This document shows, piece after piece, positions 56,307 to 63,135 of a stretch of 64,000 nucleotides of DNA. This stretch comes from Candidatus Humimonas hydrogenitrophica (lineage in GTDB: Bacteria > Gemmatimonadota > Gemmatimonadetes > Palauibacterales > Palauibacteraceae), in assembly GCA_947581615.1 (NCBI GenBank), contig CANPVD010000053.1:1-64000 (forward strand), written 5' to 3'. The notes below the pieces were generated by a model, which was not told the DNA's origin, made no database searches, and saw only the letters and a program-made list of their open reading frames with translations. A program made the position numbers and the translations under genes. Numbering within the stretch: the first letter of the stretch is position 1; each line of letters opens with the position of its first letter.

Positions 56307-57134
56307 TTACGTCTCGGAGCGGCCGGTGAGGTACAGGCGCAGCTTGCCGAGCGCCGTGTCCGACGTGAGCTCGACCACCGTTCGCGCCGCATCGTCGGTC
56401 ACGTATACGCGCGCCTTGCGCCCCGGCCCGAACAGGCCCGTCCCCGGGATGACGACCGACAGGGCGACGACCGGGAAGGTCCCGGCCGGCGTGCGGAGGC
56501 TCTGCCGTCCGAGGACGTGAATGTGGACGGGGTTGTCCGTAGCCTGAAAGAACCGGGGAATCCGGTAGTCGCCGCCCGGCGCGAGCGGGAGCGTGCGAGG
56601 GAGGAAGAGGACGCCGAGCTCGTCCAGCGGGTTCGCCGGCATGACGCCGCTCGGACGCTCCCCCGGAGCCTCGCTGGCGGGCGAGCCCGGCAGGGGCGTG
56701 ATCCGGTAGTGTCCGTCCGCGCCGTGCAGCTCGATGCGCAAGGCCTCGGTGTCCGGGCCCTCGTGCAGCCGTCGGTCGGAGCGGATCGTGTGCAGGGGGC
56801 CGGGAGCGATCCAGCTCACCAGGCTGTCGTCCAGGGTCAGGAACAGCGCTCCGCCGGTGACCTTGAGGGCGACCCGGTAGGCCTCGACGTTCTCGATCGG
56901 CTCGGTGTCCTGGACCGCCAGCACGGCGTGGCCCGCGTGGATGGGGCCCAGGGAGAGGCCGTACTCGAGTCGCTCGCCGGTCCGGAGGAGCGAGCCGGTC
57001 GCGAGGTCCCGAGCCGGCGCCGCCTTCGAAGGCCCGGCGGCCACGCCCCGATGCCGCGGCGCGGCGGAGAGGAGAGCCAGGGTTCCTGCGAGCACGATCG
57101 CGGTCCGCCGGTACGACCCGGGCCAGTCCCTCAT
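56307..57134 (-). CDS. DUF3108-family exported protein
   Basis: Protein of 275 residues with a signal sequence (TAIVLAGTLALLSAAP). The remainder matches DUF3108: LLRTGERLEYGLSLGPIHAG, HAVLAVQDTEPIENVEAYRV, LHTIRSDRRLHEG, and the C-terminal GRKARVYVTDDAARTVVELT. Members are periplasmic beta-rich proteins of unknown function, sometimes linked to lipid or polysaccharide handling. GAGGAGG 8 bases before the ATG at 57134 decides the start. It lies 124 bases upstream of the DUF2892 gene and is divergent from the Usp-like gene. Confidence 0.85.
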   Translation of the reverse strand: MRDWPGSYRRTAIVLAGTLALLSAAPRHRGVAAGPSKAAPARDLATGSLLRTGERLEYGLSLGPIHAGHAVLAVQDTEPIENVEAYRVALKVTGGALFLTLDDSLVSWIAPGPLHTIRSDRRLHEGPDTEALRIELHGADGHYRITPLPGSPASEAPGERPSGVMPANPLDELGVLFLPRTLPLAPGGDYRIPRFFQATDNPVHIHVLGRQSLRTPAGTFPVVALSVVIPGTGLFGPGRKARVYVTDDAARTVVELTSDTALGKLRLYLTGRSET

Positions 57135-57320
57135 TCGGCACGCCTCCTCGACAACGGGTCCGTGCGCCGTACCCACGGTGGCACACACTTCGCTGGCATA
57201 CACCCCCGGGGCACGGATGGCTCCCGCCGGCCCCCAACGGCCCCGAACATACCGTCGACCCGGAGCGCTCGTGTCCCGTGGCGTGGCCCCGCCGGGATGC
57301 CTTCGGAAGGAGGGACACGC

Positions 57321-57704
57321 ATGAACGTCCTCGTCGTGCTGGAGCTGGATCCGGACACCGGCGCCGACGACGATGCGCTGGCGCCGCTCGACTGGGTCCT
57401 GCAGCGAGCGCGGCGGGCCTCGGACCGGATCGCCGTCCTGCTGGTCGGCGCGGCCCCGGGGGCGCCGGCCGAGGCCCTCGAAGAGCGCGCCACTCGCCGG
57501 CTGGGCTCCTGGCCGGGCATCGCGCACGTCCGGCGCCTGCCCGGAGAGCCGCCCCGCGAGATCCTCCGCGTGCTCGGCCACGAGCCCTGGGACGAGCTCG
57601 TCGTCTCCGGAGGGACGCGCACCCCGGCGGGCAAGATCCGGCCGGGCAGCCTGGCCGAGTACCTCCTGCTCAACGCCCCCGTGACGCTGACCCTCGTCCG
57701 GTGA
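57321..57704 (+). CDS. UspA-like protein
   Basis: Protein of 127 residues starting MNVLVVLELDPDTGADDDA. The pattern of a Rossmann-like beta strand, helix (DWVLQRARRAS) and VVSGGTRTPAGKIRPGSLAEY followed by LLLNAPVTLTLVR resembles a Usp nucleotide-binding end. It is shorter and more divergent than the UspA gene at 55526. AAGGAGGG precedes the ATG. Its stop overlaps the start of the GNAT gene as GTGA. Confidence 0.7.
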   Translation: MNVLVVLELDPDTGADDDALAPLDWVLQRARRASDRIAVLLVGAAPGAPAEALEERATRRLGSWPGIAHVRRLPGEPPREILRVLGHEPWDELVVSGGTRTPAGKIRPGSLAEYLLLNAPVTLTLVR

Positions 57705-58207
57705 GTCCGGTGCGCTCGGCGACCGAGATCCTCCCGCTCCCTCCCTTCGGGCTCCAGGACGCACTCGGACGGCGCGTCTTCATCCGGCCCGCCGGGGAGG
57801 ACACCGAGGCGCTGGTGGCCTTCTACGAGCGGTTCGATCCGGCCGACCGCGCCCAGGGGCTGCCCCCCACCGGGTCCGCGCGGATCCGGCCGTGGCTCGC
57901 GGTGCTCGCCGAGGGGCCCGGCGTCGTCGCGTGGCACGAGGACCACGCCGTCGGTCACGCGTCCCTCGTCCCCGACGGTCGGGGAGCGCACGAGCTCGTG
58001 GTGTTCGTGCTTCAGGGCTACCGGGGCACCGGCATCGGCACGACGCTGGTGCGCGCCCTGCTCGGACTGGGGCGCGCTCGCGGCGTGACCCGCGCATGGC
58101 TCACGGTCCAGCGCTGGAACCACGCCGCCGTCTCCGTCTACCGCAAGACGGGCTTCGAGCGAGCGGGCGAGGAGGGACTCGAGATCATCATGTCGCGCTC
58201 CCTCTGA
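57701..58207 (+). CDS. GNAT-family N-acetyltransferase
   Basis: Acyl-CoA-dependent acetyltransferase of 168 residues. The acetyl-CoA-binding motif is QGYRGTGIGTTLVRALL, and WNHAAVSVYRKTGFERAG is the C-terminal motif B. Catalysis would transfer acetyl groups to an amine; the substrate is unknown. The GTG start at 57701 overlaps the Usp-like gene stop as GTGA. A Usp-like protein coupled to a GNAT enzyme recalls protein-acetylation modules with nucleotide-sensing domains, which is inference only. Confidence 0.88.
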   Translation: MSPVRSATEILPLPPFGLQDALGRRVFIRPAGEDTEALVAFYERFDPADRAQGLPPTGSARIRPWLAVLAEGPGVVAWHEDHAVGHASLVPDGRGAHELVVFVLQGYRGTGIGTTLVRALLGLGRARGVTRAWLTVQRWNHAAVSVYRKTGFERAGEEGLEIIMSRSL

Positions 58208-58553
58208 CGTCCGGACGGCCCGGTGCCGCGCACGCTCACCCTTCTCCACCGTCAGCCGCAGCCGGGCCACGTGTCGGCGGTCGGCTTCCTGCTCGGATTT
58301 CCGGGCATCGGCTGCGGGTCGGCCGACGAGCCCGCCCGCTTGCCGGCGGCCATCGAGCCGGGCAGGAGAGCGTGGAGCGGTTCAGCCGGTCCTCGGGGCG
58401 GCGGCGCGGAGTGACCGACCTCGCTGGCGCCGCGTCTTGCACTCGAAGGTGGGAACCCCCAGCTTGAGCCGGTCAGTTTTCGGAATCGGGACGGCGGAGA
58501 CCCCGTCGTTCCCGCCGCGGAGCGACACCTCCCGACAGGGGTGAATCGGGCGC
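58208..58553 (+). other. intergenic region, no supported gene
   Basis: A 346-base stretch between the GNAT and YjbQ-like genes. A 63-codon frame (58223-58414) is open but has no recognisable domain or good start site. No RNA gene or repeat was seen. Confidence 0.5.
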
Positions 58554-59627
58554 ATGGCGAGCTCGCCCCAACTCGTAGCGCTGGAGATCAATCCCGACTC
58601 GCGCTTCGACGTCATCGACGTCGCGGCCCTCGTGCGAGCGCGGGACGAGGACTTCTTCCGGTCCTTCCCCCTCAGCCTGTGGTGCTCGATGCACACCACC
58701 GCGGGCTACCTGGAGCAGCGGCTGTGTGCGCGTCTCGGCAACAGCGAGCGCCGCGTGGGCAGGCTCGTGGGGCTGTTCCGCCGCCTGTTCCCGCACGGCG
58801 CGGGCTATCACCACGACCAGCTCGAGCTCCGAGACGAGCTGACCGCGGCCGAGCGCGCCCAGGAACCGGTCAACGCGGACTCACATCTCACCTTCATGAG
58901 TGCGGGCCTCACCAACTGCGTGACGTACCGCAACGAGCCCGCCTCGCCGATCTACTTCATCGACCTGGACGGCGTGAACGAGCACTTCCGCCGGGTGCGC
59001 CGCACGACCGTGGTGGGCTACCGCGAGGAGACGGAGGTGTACCGGGGCACCGTCGCCATCCCGGCCGCCGCCGAGCACCCGGTCGACTCCTTCAATCTCA
59101 AGGCGCCGGGCTTCGGTCTGTATCAGCACATCGAGGAAGTGCTGGCCGAGCGCGGCGTGCGGACGGGTCGGGTCGATCTTCGGCTGGCGCCCTCCGAGCG
59201 GCACGCCGGCCTCACGGTGAACGAGGCGGAGACGCTGCTCATGCGTAACGATTTGCCCGAGGCGCTGCGCGACCCGCTGCGCTACGTGCTGCGGCACGGC
59301 CGCCGTCTTCTGCGTCACCCCGCCACGATTCCGGGCAAGACACGCGAGTACGCCGTGTACGATCTCGTCCATCTCTACAACGAGGTCATGGACGTGCTCG
59401 GCGTGGGCCGCGCCATGGCCGACCGGATCCTGTCGCGCCTCGCCGCCCCCGCATGGAGGCTGTTCCGGCTCAAGCGACAGGTGAGCTTTCCGGTGATCGA
59501 TGGCGCCGGCGGGGACGCGCCCGGCCGGATCGTCCAGGGCCGCTACCAGAGCCCCATCCTCATCCAGCACCGCCCGGCGGAGGGCGGAGTACGGCGCCTC
59601 GAGGTGGCCGTGTGGCGCTTCGAGTAG
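58554..59627 (+). CDS. YjbQ/UPF0047-like protein with extra C-terminal domain (hypothetical)
   Basis: Protein of 357 residues. The N-terminal part has the order of motifs seen in YjbQ/UPF0047: LWCSMHTTAGYLEQRL, then a His-rich turn AGYHHDQLELRDEL, then VNADSHLTFMSAGLT. YjbQ proteins have thiamine-phosphate synthase-like activity reported. The usual glycine-rich end (GTWQ) is not evident. A second half of about 200 residues (TVNEAETLLMRNDLPEAL, VYDLVHLYNEVMDVLGVGRA) is not recognised. No paralogue or partner nearby explains it. Recognition is moderate and rests on the His/Glu pattern. Confidence 0.6.
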   Translation: MASSPQLVALEINPDSRFDVIDVAALVRARDEDFFRSFPLSLWCSMHTTAGYLEQRLCARLGNSERRVGRLVGLFRRLFPHGAGYHHDQLELRDELTAAERAQEPVNADSHLTFMSAGLTNCVTYRNEPASPIYFIDLDGVNEHFRRVRRTTVVGYREETEVYRGTVAIPAAAEHPVDSFNLKAPGFGLYQHIEEVLAERGVRTGRVDLRLAPSERHAGLTVNEAETLLMRNDLPEALRDPLRYVLRHGRRLLRHPATIPGKTREYAVYDLVHLYNEVMDVLGVGRAMADRILSRLAAPAWRLFRLKRQVSFPVIDGAGGDAPGRIVQGRYQSPILIQHRPAEGGVRRLEVAVWRFE

Positions 59628-59816
59628 GCGCTACGTCCGCGTCCCCGGAAGGTCCCTGAAGAGCCTCTTGCCTCCCTCCCGGATGTGCCTCGCCGCCGCC
59701 CGGGCGGAGCTCCTCCCCGGCGGCCGCTTGAAGTCCGGACGTGCCTTCCGCAGACTGCCGGGCCAGCGTGCCCCGCGCCCCGCGCGCGGACACCGCGACC
59801 CGTGCAGACGGACCCC

Positions 59817-61289
59817 ATGTCGGACGCCGAAGCGCTGATCGACCGCATCCGCCGGCTGGAGCGCGAAGCCCGGCCGCTCGAGCCCGGCGCCGCGGAGCGG
59901 CGTGCCATCCGGGACGTGGTCGTGCACCACGCCGAGGCGTTCCTCGAGCGACTGCCCGAGGCCCCGGCCTTCGAGGAGCGCGCGGACGCGGCGCGGGCGC
60001 TCGCGCGCCGCGTTCCGTCCGAGGGCCCTGCACCGCTCCACGAGCTCCTGGAGCTGTTCCGGTCGGCGGTGGAGGACACGGGCCTCAAGCCGTCTTCGCC
60101 CGGCCACCTGGCCTACATTCCGGGGGGCGGCCTGTACGCCTCCTCCCTGGGGGACTACCTCGCGGCGGTGACCGACGAATACGCGGGCATCCGGTTCGCG
60201 GGCCCGGGCGCGGTCGAGATGGAGAACGTGCTGCTGCGCTGGATGGCCGGCCTGGTGGGCTACCCGCGGGACGCCGCCGGCAACCTGACCTCGGGGGGCA
60301 GCATCGCCAACCTGGTGGCCGTGGTGGCGGCCCGGGAAGCCCACGGGCTCCGGGCCGCCGATGTCCCCGGCGCGGTCGTGTATCTCACGGACCAGGCCCA
60401 CCACTCCCTGGAGAAGGCGCTGCGGATCGCCGGCCTGGGCGAGGCGCCGCGCCGTCGCATCGCCACGGACGCGCGGCAGCGCATGGACCCGGACGCGCTC
60501 CAGCGCTCCGTCGACCGGGACCGCGCCGCCGGTCTCAGACCGTGGCTCGTGCTCGCCTCCGCCGGCACGACGGACGTGGGGGCGATCGATCCGCTGGAGG
60601 CGATCGGCCGGGTGGCCCGCTCCCGGGGGCTGTGGTACCACGTGGACGCGGCGTACGGAGGGTTCTTCGCGTTGTGCCCCGATGTGCGGGAGCGACTGCG
60701 GGGCATCGAGGCTTCGGACTCGGTCGTGATGGATCCCCACAAGGGGCTTTTCCTCCCCTACGGCCTCGGCGCCGTCCTGGTGAAGGACCGGGCCGCCCTG
60801 CACCGCGCGCACCGCTACAGCGCCGACTACATGCAGGACGCCGTGGATCCCGGGGCCCAGGTGCCCGACTCCCCCGCCGAGCTCTCGCCCGAGCTCACCA
60901 AGCACTTCCGGGGCCCCCGGCTGTGGCTGCCCCTCCTCCTGTACGGCGTGGGTCCGTTCCGGGCGTGCCTCGAGGAGAAGCTCCTGCTCGCGCGCTATTT
61001 CCACGAGCGCGTGCGCGAGCTGGGGTTCGAGGTCGGCCCCGAGCCGCAGCTGAGCGTGGCCACCTTCCGTTGGGTCCCGGCCTCCGGGGACCCCGACGCC
61101 TTCAACCGGTCGCTGGTGCGCGCCATCCACGAGGACGGCCGGGTGTTCCTGTCGTCTACACGTGTAGACGGGCACTTCGTTCTGCGCGTGGCGGCCCTGA
61201 CCTTCCGCACGCACCTGGACACGATCGACCTGGCGTTGCGGATCCTGGCGGAGAAGGTGGCGGAGCTCGAGGCGGAAGGCGGGGCCTGA
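59817..61289 (+). CDS. PLP-dependent group II amino acid decarboxylase
   Basis: Enzyme of 490 residues related to aromatic L-amino acid and glutamate decarboxylases. The PLP lysine is Lys309 in MDPHKGLFLPYG; TDQAHHSLEKAL supplies the ring-stacking His and WYHVDAAYGGF the Asp that contacts the pyridine nitrogen. SGGSIANLVAVVAAREA contacts the phosphate. The N-terminal helices (DRIRRLEREARPLEPG) and SPGHLAYIPGGG are family-typical. Substrate could be an aromatic amino acid; nothing in the sequence decides this. It converges on the enoyl-CoA hydratase-fold gene with 24 bases between. Confidence 0.9.
   Translation: MSDAEALIDRIRRLEREARPLEPGAAERRAIRDVVVHHAEAFLERLPEAPAFEERADAARALARRVPSEGPAPLHELLELFRSAVEDTGLKPSSPGHLAYIPGGGLYASSLGDYLAAVTDEYAGIRFAGPGAVEMENVLLRWMAGLVGYPRDAAGNLTSGGSIANLVAVVAAREAHGLRAADVPGAVVYLTDQAHHSLEKALRIAGLGEAPRRRIATDARQRMDPDALQRSVDRDRAAGLRPWLVLASAGTTDVGAIDPLEAIGRVARSRGLWYHVDAAYGGFFALCPDVRERLRGIEASDSVVMDPHKGLFLPYGLGAVLVKDRAALHRAHRYSADYMQDAVDPGAQVPDSPAELSPELTKHFRGPRLWLPLLLYGVGPFRACLEEKLLLARYFHERVRELGFEVGPEPQLSVATFRWVPASGDPDAFNRSLVRAIHEDGRVFLSSTRVDGHFVLRVAALTFRTHLDTIDLALRILAEKVAELEAEGGA
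61154..61169. repeat. 16-bp perfect palindrome inside the decarboxylase gene
   Basis: GTCTACACGTGTAGAC is a perfect palindrome within the coding sequence (codons for SSTRVDG). It resembles an operator half-site pair, but lies about 120 bases before the gene end and may be chance. Confidence 0.4.
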
Positions 61290-61313
61290 GCCCCGGCTTC
61301 GAGCCTCGGGCGA

Positions 61314-62210
61314 TCAGCGCCCCTCGAAGCGGGCGTCCCGCTTCTCGAAGAACGCCGCGAGGCCCTCGGCGAAGTTGGGCTCGTCCGCGATGCGCGCGAG
61401 CTCCTCTAGCTCGCGGTCCAGGTGGTAGTCCAGCCGGTCCACGCCATCGGCCTGGTGGATGAGCGCCTTGGCCACCGCGTAGGCGCGGGTGGGCCCGGCG
61501 GCGAGGCGTTCCGCCACGCCGTCCACGCGCGCCTCGAACTCGGCGTCGGGGAACACATCCGTGAGGAGCCCCGCCTCGAGCGCCTCGCGGGCGTCGAGAC
61601 GGGGGTTCAGGAGGACCAGCTCGAGCGCCTTCCGGAGCCCCACCAGCCGCGGAAGGAAGAAGGTCGAGCTCTCGGCGCCCGTCAGGCCGGTCTTGGGATA
61701 GGCCCACTCGAACGTGGACCGCTCGGACGCGAACACCAGGTCGCAGGACATCGCGAGTCCGAAGCCTCCGGCCGCGGCCACGCCGTCCACGGCGGCCACG
61801 AACGGCTTGGGAGCCCGCTTGATCTCCGAGATGGTGCTGTGCAGGTACTCGAGGATCTCCTTGAAGCTCTCGCCGTAGCCGGACGCGGGGCCGTGTCCGT
61901 CGGGCTGCAGGTAGCCGAAGTCCCGCTCCTCCCCGCGCTGGCGCACGTACTTGAGGTCGGCGCCGCTGCAGAACACGCCGTTCGTGCCGCGGAGGACCAC
62001 GCAGCGGACCTCCTCGTCCCGGGCCATCTGCAGCCCGGCCTTCCGGAGGTCGCGGGCGGTCTCCACGTCCAGCGAGTTGAAGCGCTCGGGACGGTGGATC
62101 GTGATGACGCCCACCGCGCCCCGGTGCTCCACCCGGATCGGCCCCGGGGGCTGCGCCTCGCCCGCCGGCCGCTCCTTCGCGGGCGCCGAACCGACCTCTC
62201 CCGGGCTCAC
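61314..62210 (-). CDS. enoyl-CoA hydratase-fold protein, probable C-terminal half of a split HypX
   Basis: Crotonase-fold protein of 298 residues. GVITIHRPERFNSLDVETA and FCSGADLKYVRQRGEE are the usual opening blocks and VDGVAAAGGFGLAMSCDLVFA the oxyanion-hole region. The two catalytic glutamates of hydratases are missing (Gly and Lys in their places), whereas YPKTGLTGAESSTFFLPRLVG keeps a Tyr and a Glu 9 residues apart. HypX proteins, as I recall them, have GLYGSEYWTYLLPRRVG at the same place, with a catalytic Tyr and Glu. The GTG start overlaps the formyltransferase stop as GTGA, 17 bases behind hypE. In HypX this domain decarbonylates formyl-CoA to CO for [NiFe] sites; an ordinary CoA-acting enzyme is the alternative. 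Confidence 0.72.
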   Translation of the reverse strand: MSPGEVGSAPAKERPAGEAQPPGPIRVEHRGAVGVITIHRPERFNSLDVETARDLRKAGLQMARDEEVRCVVLRGTNGVFCSGADLKYVRQRGEERDFGYLQPDGHGPASGYGESFKEILEYLHSTISEIKRAPKPFVAAVDGVAAAGGFGLAMSCDLVFASERSTFEWAYPKTGLTGAESSTFFLPRLVGLRKALELVLLNPRLDAREALEAGLLTDVFPDAEFEARVDGVAERLAAGPTRAYAVAKALIHQADGVDRLDYHLDRELEELARIADEPNFAEGLAAFFEKRDARFEGR

Positions 62211-63118
62211 CGGACCGCCACCCCGGTTCCCCTCCCCAGGATGGACGCGATCCACTCCTCCGTGACCACCGGAGCCAGGGCCGCGGCGTCGGTGTCGGCG
62301 AGCGACGCCGGGCCGGGGCGACCGTCCACGGCGAAGCCACCGTCGGCGAGCTCGACCGCGCCTCGCGCGAACAGCTCGGCGGCGCGCACCATCAGGGGAC
62401 CCCAGGCCGTCTCCATCATCCAGCCCCTGTGCGCGTAGGCATACGCCCGCACGACATCCTCGGCGCCCCGGTGCGCCACTTCGGCCACCATCGAGTGCAC
62501 CGGATAGGGGCCGCTCACCAGGAGCGGGGGGCCGGCGTCCAGCTCTTCCGTCGCCAGGTGGAGCGTGGTGCGGGTCTCGGGCTCCCCGGCCAGGATGGCG
62601 TCCCTCGTGGCGTGGAGGCCGTGGTAGCGCGGCCGCCCCGCCGCGTCGCGCAATCGGAGGTCGGCGTCGTGCACGTTGAGGATCCTCCCCGCGAACGCCT
62701 CGAGGAGCACCGGGCTCGCCACGAGGAGGTAGCCGCACAGGAGGACCAGGTCGGGCCGGAAGGGTTCCAGGATGGCCAGGGTGGCCCGGTCGTACGGCGG
62801 CCGCGCCGACCGGTCGCCCACCGACGTGCCGCGCCCCGCGCAGAACTCCGCCACGTCGTTGACGCTCACCGGCACTCCCGCGCCCACCGCGATCTCGAGT
62901 CCGCGGCAGCCCCGGTGGCTCGCCACCACCGTCACCACCTCGAAGCCGGTGTCGGGCTCCATCGACGCGCGCAGGAGATCCCCCAGGCCCGGGGTCCGAT
63001 GCGAAGTGAGGACCGCCACCCGCAGGCGCCGCGGACGAGGCTCGCCCCACGTGCGCCCGCCGCCCGATTGCACCCGACGCCGCACCGCCGCCCTCAGCGT
63101 CCCCATCGCGAAGCTCAT
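62207..63118 (-). CDS. formyltransferase-family protein, probable N-terminal half of a split HypX
   Basis: Protein of 303 residues with the formyltransferase (PurN/Fmt) fold. RLRVAVLTSHRTPGLGDLLRA is the first strand, and the catalytic residues Asn148 and His150 (ILNVH) and Asp194 (EELDAGPPL) are in the right order. An N-terminal extension of about 30 residues and a C-terminal 90-residue part are not PurN-like. It would transfer a formyl group from 10-formyl-THF. In HypX the equivalent domain passes formyl to CoA and a second domain releases CO. The GTGA overlap with the crotonase-fold gene and the position after hypE support that role. GGGAGGCATAG precedes the ATG. Confidence 0.7.
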   Translation of the reverse strand: MSFAMGTLRAAVRRRVQSGGGRTWGEPRPRRLRVAVLTSHRTPGLGDLLRASMEPDTGFEVVTVVASHRGCRGLEIAVGAGVPVSVNDVAEFCAGRGTSVGDRSARPPYDRATLAILEPFRPDLVLLCGYLLVASPVLLEAFAGRILNVHDADLRLRDAAGRPRYHGLHATRDAILAGEPETRTTLHLATEELDAGPPLLVSGPYPVHSMVAEVAHRGAEDVVRAYAYAHRGWMMETAWGPLMVRAAELFARGAVELADGGFAVDGRPGPASLADTDAAALAPVVTEEWIASILGRGTGVAVR

Positions 63119-63135
63119 CTATGCCTCCCGTCCGA

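Noticed and set aside
58223-58414. 63-codon frame between the GNAT and YjbQ-like genes
   Set aside because: No recognisable domain, GTG start without a good ribosome site, composition like other chance frames in this GC-rich DNA.
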